Positions 5,861-6,715 of a stretch of DNA of 6,715 nt are shown here, in pieces. Made by a program: the position numbers and the translations under genes. How positions within the stretch are numbered: the stretch's first letter is position 1; each line of letters begins with the position of its first letter. The notes under the pieces are model-generated. The model saw only the letters and a list, made by a program, of their open reading frames with translations. It did no database searches and was not told where the DNA came from. The DNA lies in contig JAQGLP010000449.1 in NCBI GenBank assembly GCA_028292835.1, positions 1 to 6,715 on the forward strand, read 5' to 3'. Origin of the DNA: Variovorax sp. GTDB lineage: Bacteria > Pseudomonadota > Gammaproteobacteria > Burkholderiales > Burkholderiaceae_C.

Positions 5861-6688
5861 GTGAACCCCAGACCGGCACCTCCCCAGGGGGCAGCACCCG
5901 CGTCTTCAACGAAGCGCCGGGCCGGGCTGGTCCGGACAGGCACGGTCGCCAGCCTCCTGGCCCTCGCCTGCGCCTCGCCGCCCGCCCTGGCGGCGGCGGA
6001 AGAGATCCAGGTGTACTTGGACGACCTGACGGCACCCGGGCGCTTCGGCCTGGATGTCCACAACAACTACGTGTTCTCCGGCGCGTCGACGCCGAGCTAT
6101 CCGGGCGAGCAACCGCCGGCGCACGTCTACCGGCTGACGCCGGAGTTCTACTATGGCCTGAGCGACACGGTCGAGCTCGGCCTGTATGTGCTCAGCACGC
6201 GCGCCGCCAACGCCGATCCGAACCTGGACGGCTTCAAGGTGCGCGTCAAGTACATCGCGCCGCACGACAAGGAGGCCGGGTTCTTCTGGGGCGCGAACCT
6301 GGAAGTCGGCAGGACCGGGTTGCGCGTGTCGCCGACGCCCTGGAACGCCGAGCTCAAGGGCATCCTCGGCTACCGGACCGGGCCGTGGACGTTCGCCGTC
6401 AACCCCAACCTGGACTGGAGCCTGTCGCGCGGCGGCGGACCGGTGACGCTCGACGTGGACGCCAAGGTCGCGTATGCCGTCAATGCCAGGACGCAGGTCG
6501 GCTTCGAAACCTACAACGAACTCGGACCCCTGGCACGCCCCGACGCGCTCCGCAAGAACAGCAAGACCCTGTTCGCCGTCGTCGACCACGAGTTCGAGCG
6601 CTTCGACCTGAACATCGGCATCGGCCGGGGCCTGACCCGGGAAGCCGACCGCTGGGTGCTCAAGTTCATCGTCGGCACCCACTTCTGA
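5861..6688 (+). CDS. Probable outer-membrane beta-barrel protein of unknown function
   Basis: The GTG at 5861 is chosen because GAGAGG at 5848-5853 sits 7 nt upstream, a good ribosome binding site. The 275-residue product has an N-terminal extension with a basic cluster (KRR at 18-20), a hydrophobic stretch (27-43), and probable signal peptidase cleavage at ALA-AAEE near residue 44. The mature part shows alternating hydrophobic/polar strands rich in Tyr, Trp and Gly, for example VYRLTPEFYYGL, VELGLYVL, FFWGANLEVG and LNIGIGRGL. It ends in Phe (VLKFIVGTHF), the signature recognised by the BAM complex. EEIQVYLDDLTAPGRFGLDVHNNY and WNAELKGILGYRTG look like conserved signatures of a family often annotated vaguely as transporter; I do not know its substrate. 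It follows the ABC operon on the same strand after 127 nt, so a functional link is possible but unproven. Confidence 0.85.
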   Translation: MNPRPAPPQGAAPASSTKRRAGLVRTGTVASLLALACASPPALAAAEEIQVYLDDLTAPGRFGLDVHNNYVFSGASTPSYPGEQPPAHVYRLTPEFYYGLSDTVELGLYVLSTRAANADPNLDGFKVRVKYIAPHDKEAGFFWGANLEVGRTGLRVSPTPWNAELKGILGYRTGPWTFAVNPNLDWSLSRGGGPVTLDVDAKVAYAVNARTQVGFETYNELGPLARPDALRKNSKTLFAVVDHEFERFDLNIGIGRGLTREADRWVLKFIVGTHF

Positions 6689-6702
6689 GCCGCCGGGCGG
6701 CT
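6688..6702 (+). terminator. Possible terminator hairpin after the outer-membrane gene
   Basis: AGCCGC (6688-6693) pairs with GCGGCT (6697-6702) around the loop CGG, starting in the stop codon and followed by TCTCCTC. The T content is low, so this is a modest candidate intrinsic terminator. The window ends 13 nt later. Confidence 0.4.
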
Positions 6703-6715
6703 TCTCCTCGGCGCT

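Overview
The window is about 6.7 kb of GC-rich chromosomal DNA, most likely from a betaproteobacterium of the order Burkholderiales, probably near Comamonadaceae. The reasons are the prs-rplY-pth gene order typical of that group, the protein sequences (Alvin-type ferredoxin, two-domain bL25), strong G/C preference at third codon positions, and a short intergenic repeat that resembles dispersed repeats I remember from Comamonadaceae. The family placement is inference, not a database result.

Layout. (1) 1-1868 is a housekeeping block on the + strand. It holds the 3' end of prs (PRPP synthetase), a leader rich in hairpins, rplY (ribosomal protein bL25/CTC), a strong 13-bp hairpin, and pth (peptidyl-tRNA hydrolase). 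The prs fragment carries an in-frame TAG at 150-152 inside an otherwise well-conserved C-terminus. (2) 1908-2432 is a small secreted DUF4124-like coiled-coil protein. Its last part looks frameshifted: a different frame continues the helix pattern and stops at 2325. (3) 2366-2692 on the - strand is a 2[4Fe-4S] ferredoxin of the YfhL/Alvin type. Its putative promoter would start the transcript almost at the ATG. (4) 2792-5733 on the + strand is a compact peptide/nickel-type ABC importer operon: a DppB-like permease, a DppC-like permease overlapping it by 4 bp, and a DppD/OppD-like ATPase. A repeat-like 72-nt segment separates the last two, and its first ATG overlaps the dppC stop. No substrate-binding protein and no DppF-type second ATPase is present next to them. 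(5) 5861-6688 is a signal-peptide-bearing, probable outer-membrane beta-barrel protein of unknown substrate.

How the genes relate. The first block serves nucleotide precursor synthesis (prs) and translation (rplY, pth). The ABC genes encode the membrane core and one ATPase of an importer, which must borrow its periplasmic receptor and perhaps its second ATPase from elsewhere. The ferredoxin is divergent from the ABC operon and convergent with the DUF4124-like gene; nothing in the sequence ties it functionally to either. I found no CRISPR array, tRNA, rRNA, insertion sequence, phage gene or defence system. The most notable signals are the two apparent coding lesions (prs amber, frameshift near 2262-2268), the repeat inside the transporter operon, and the possible leaderless ferredoxin mRNA.
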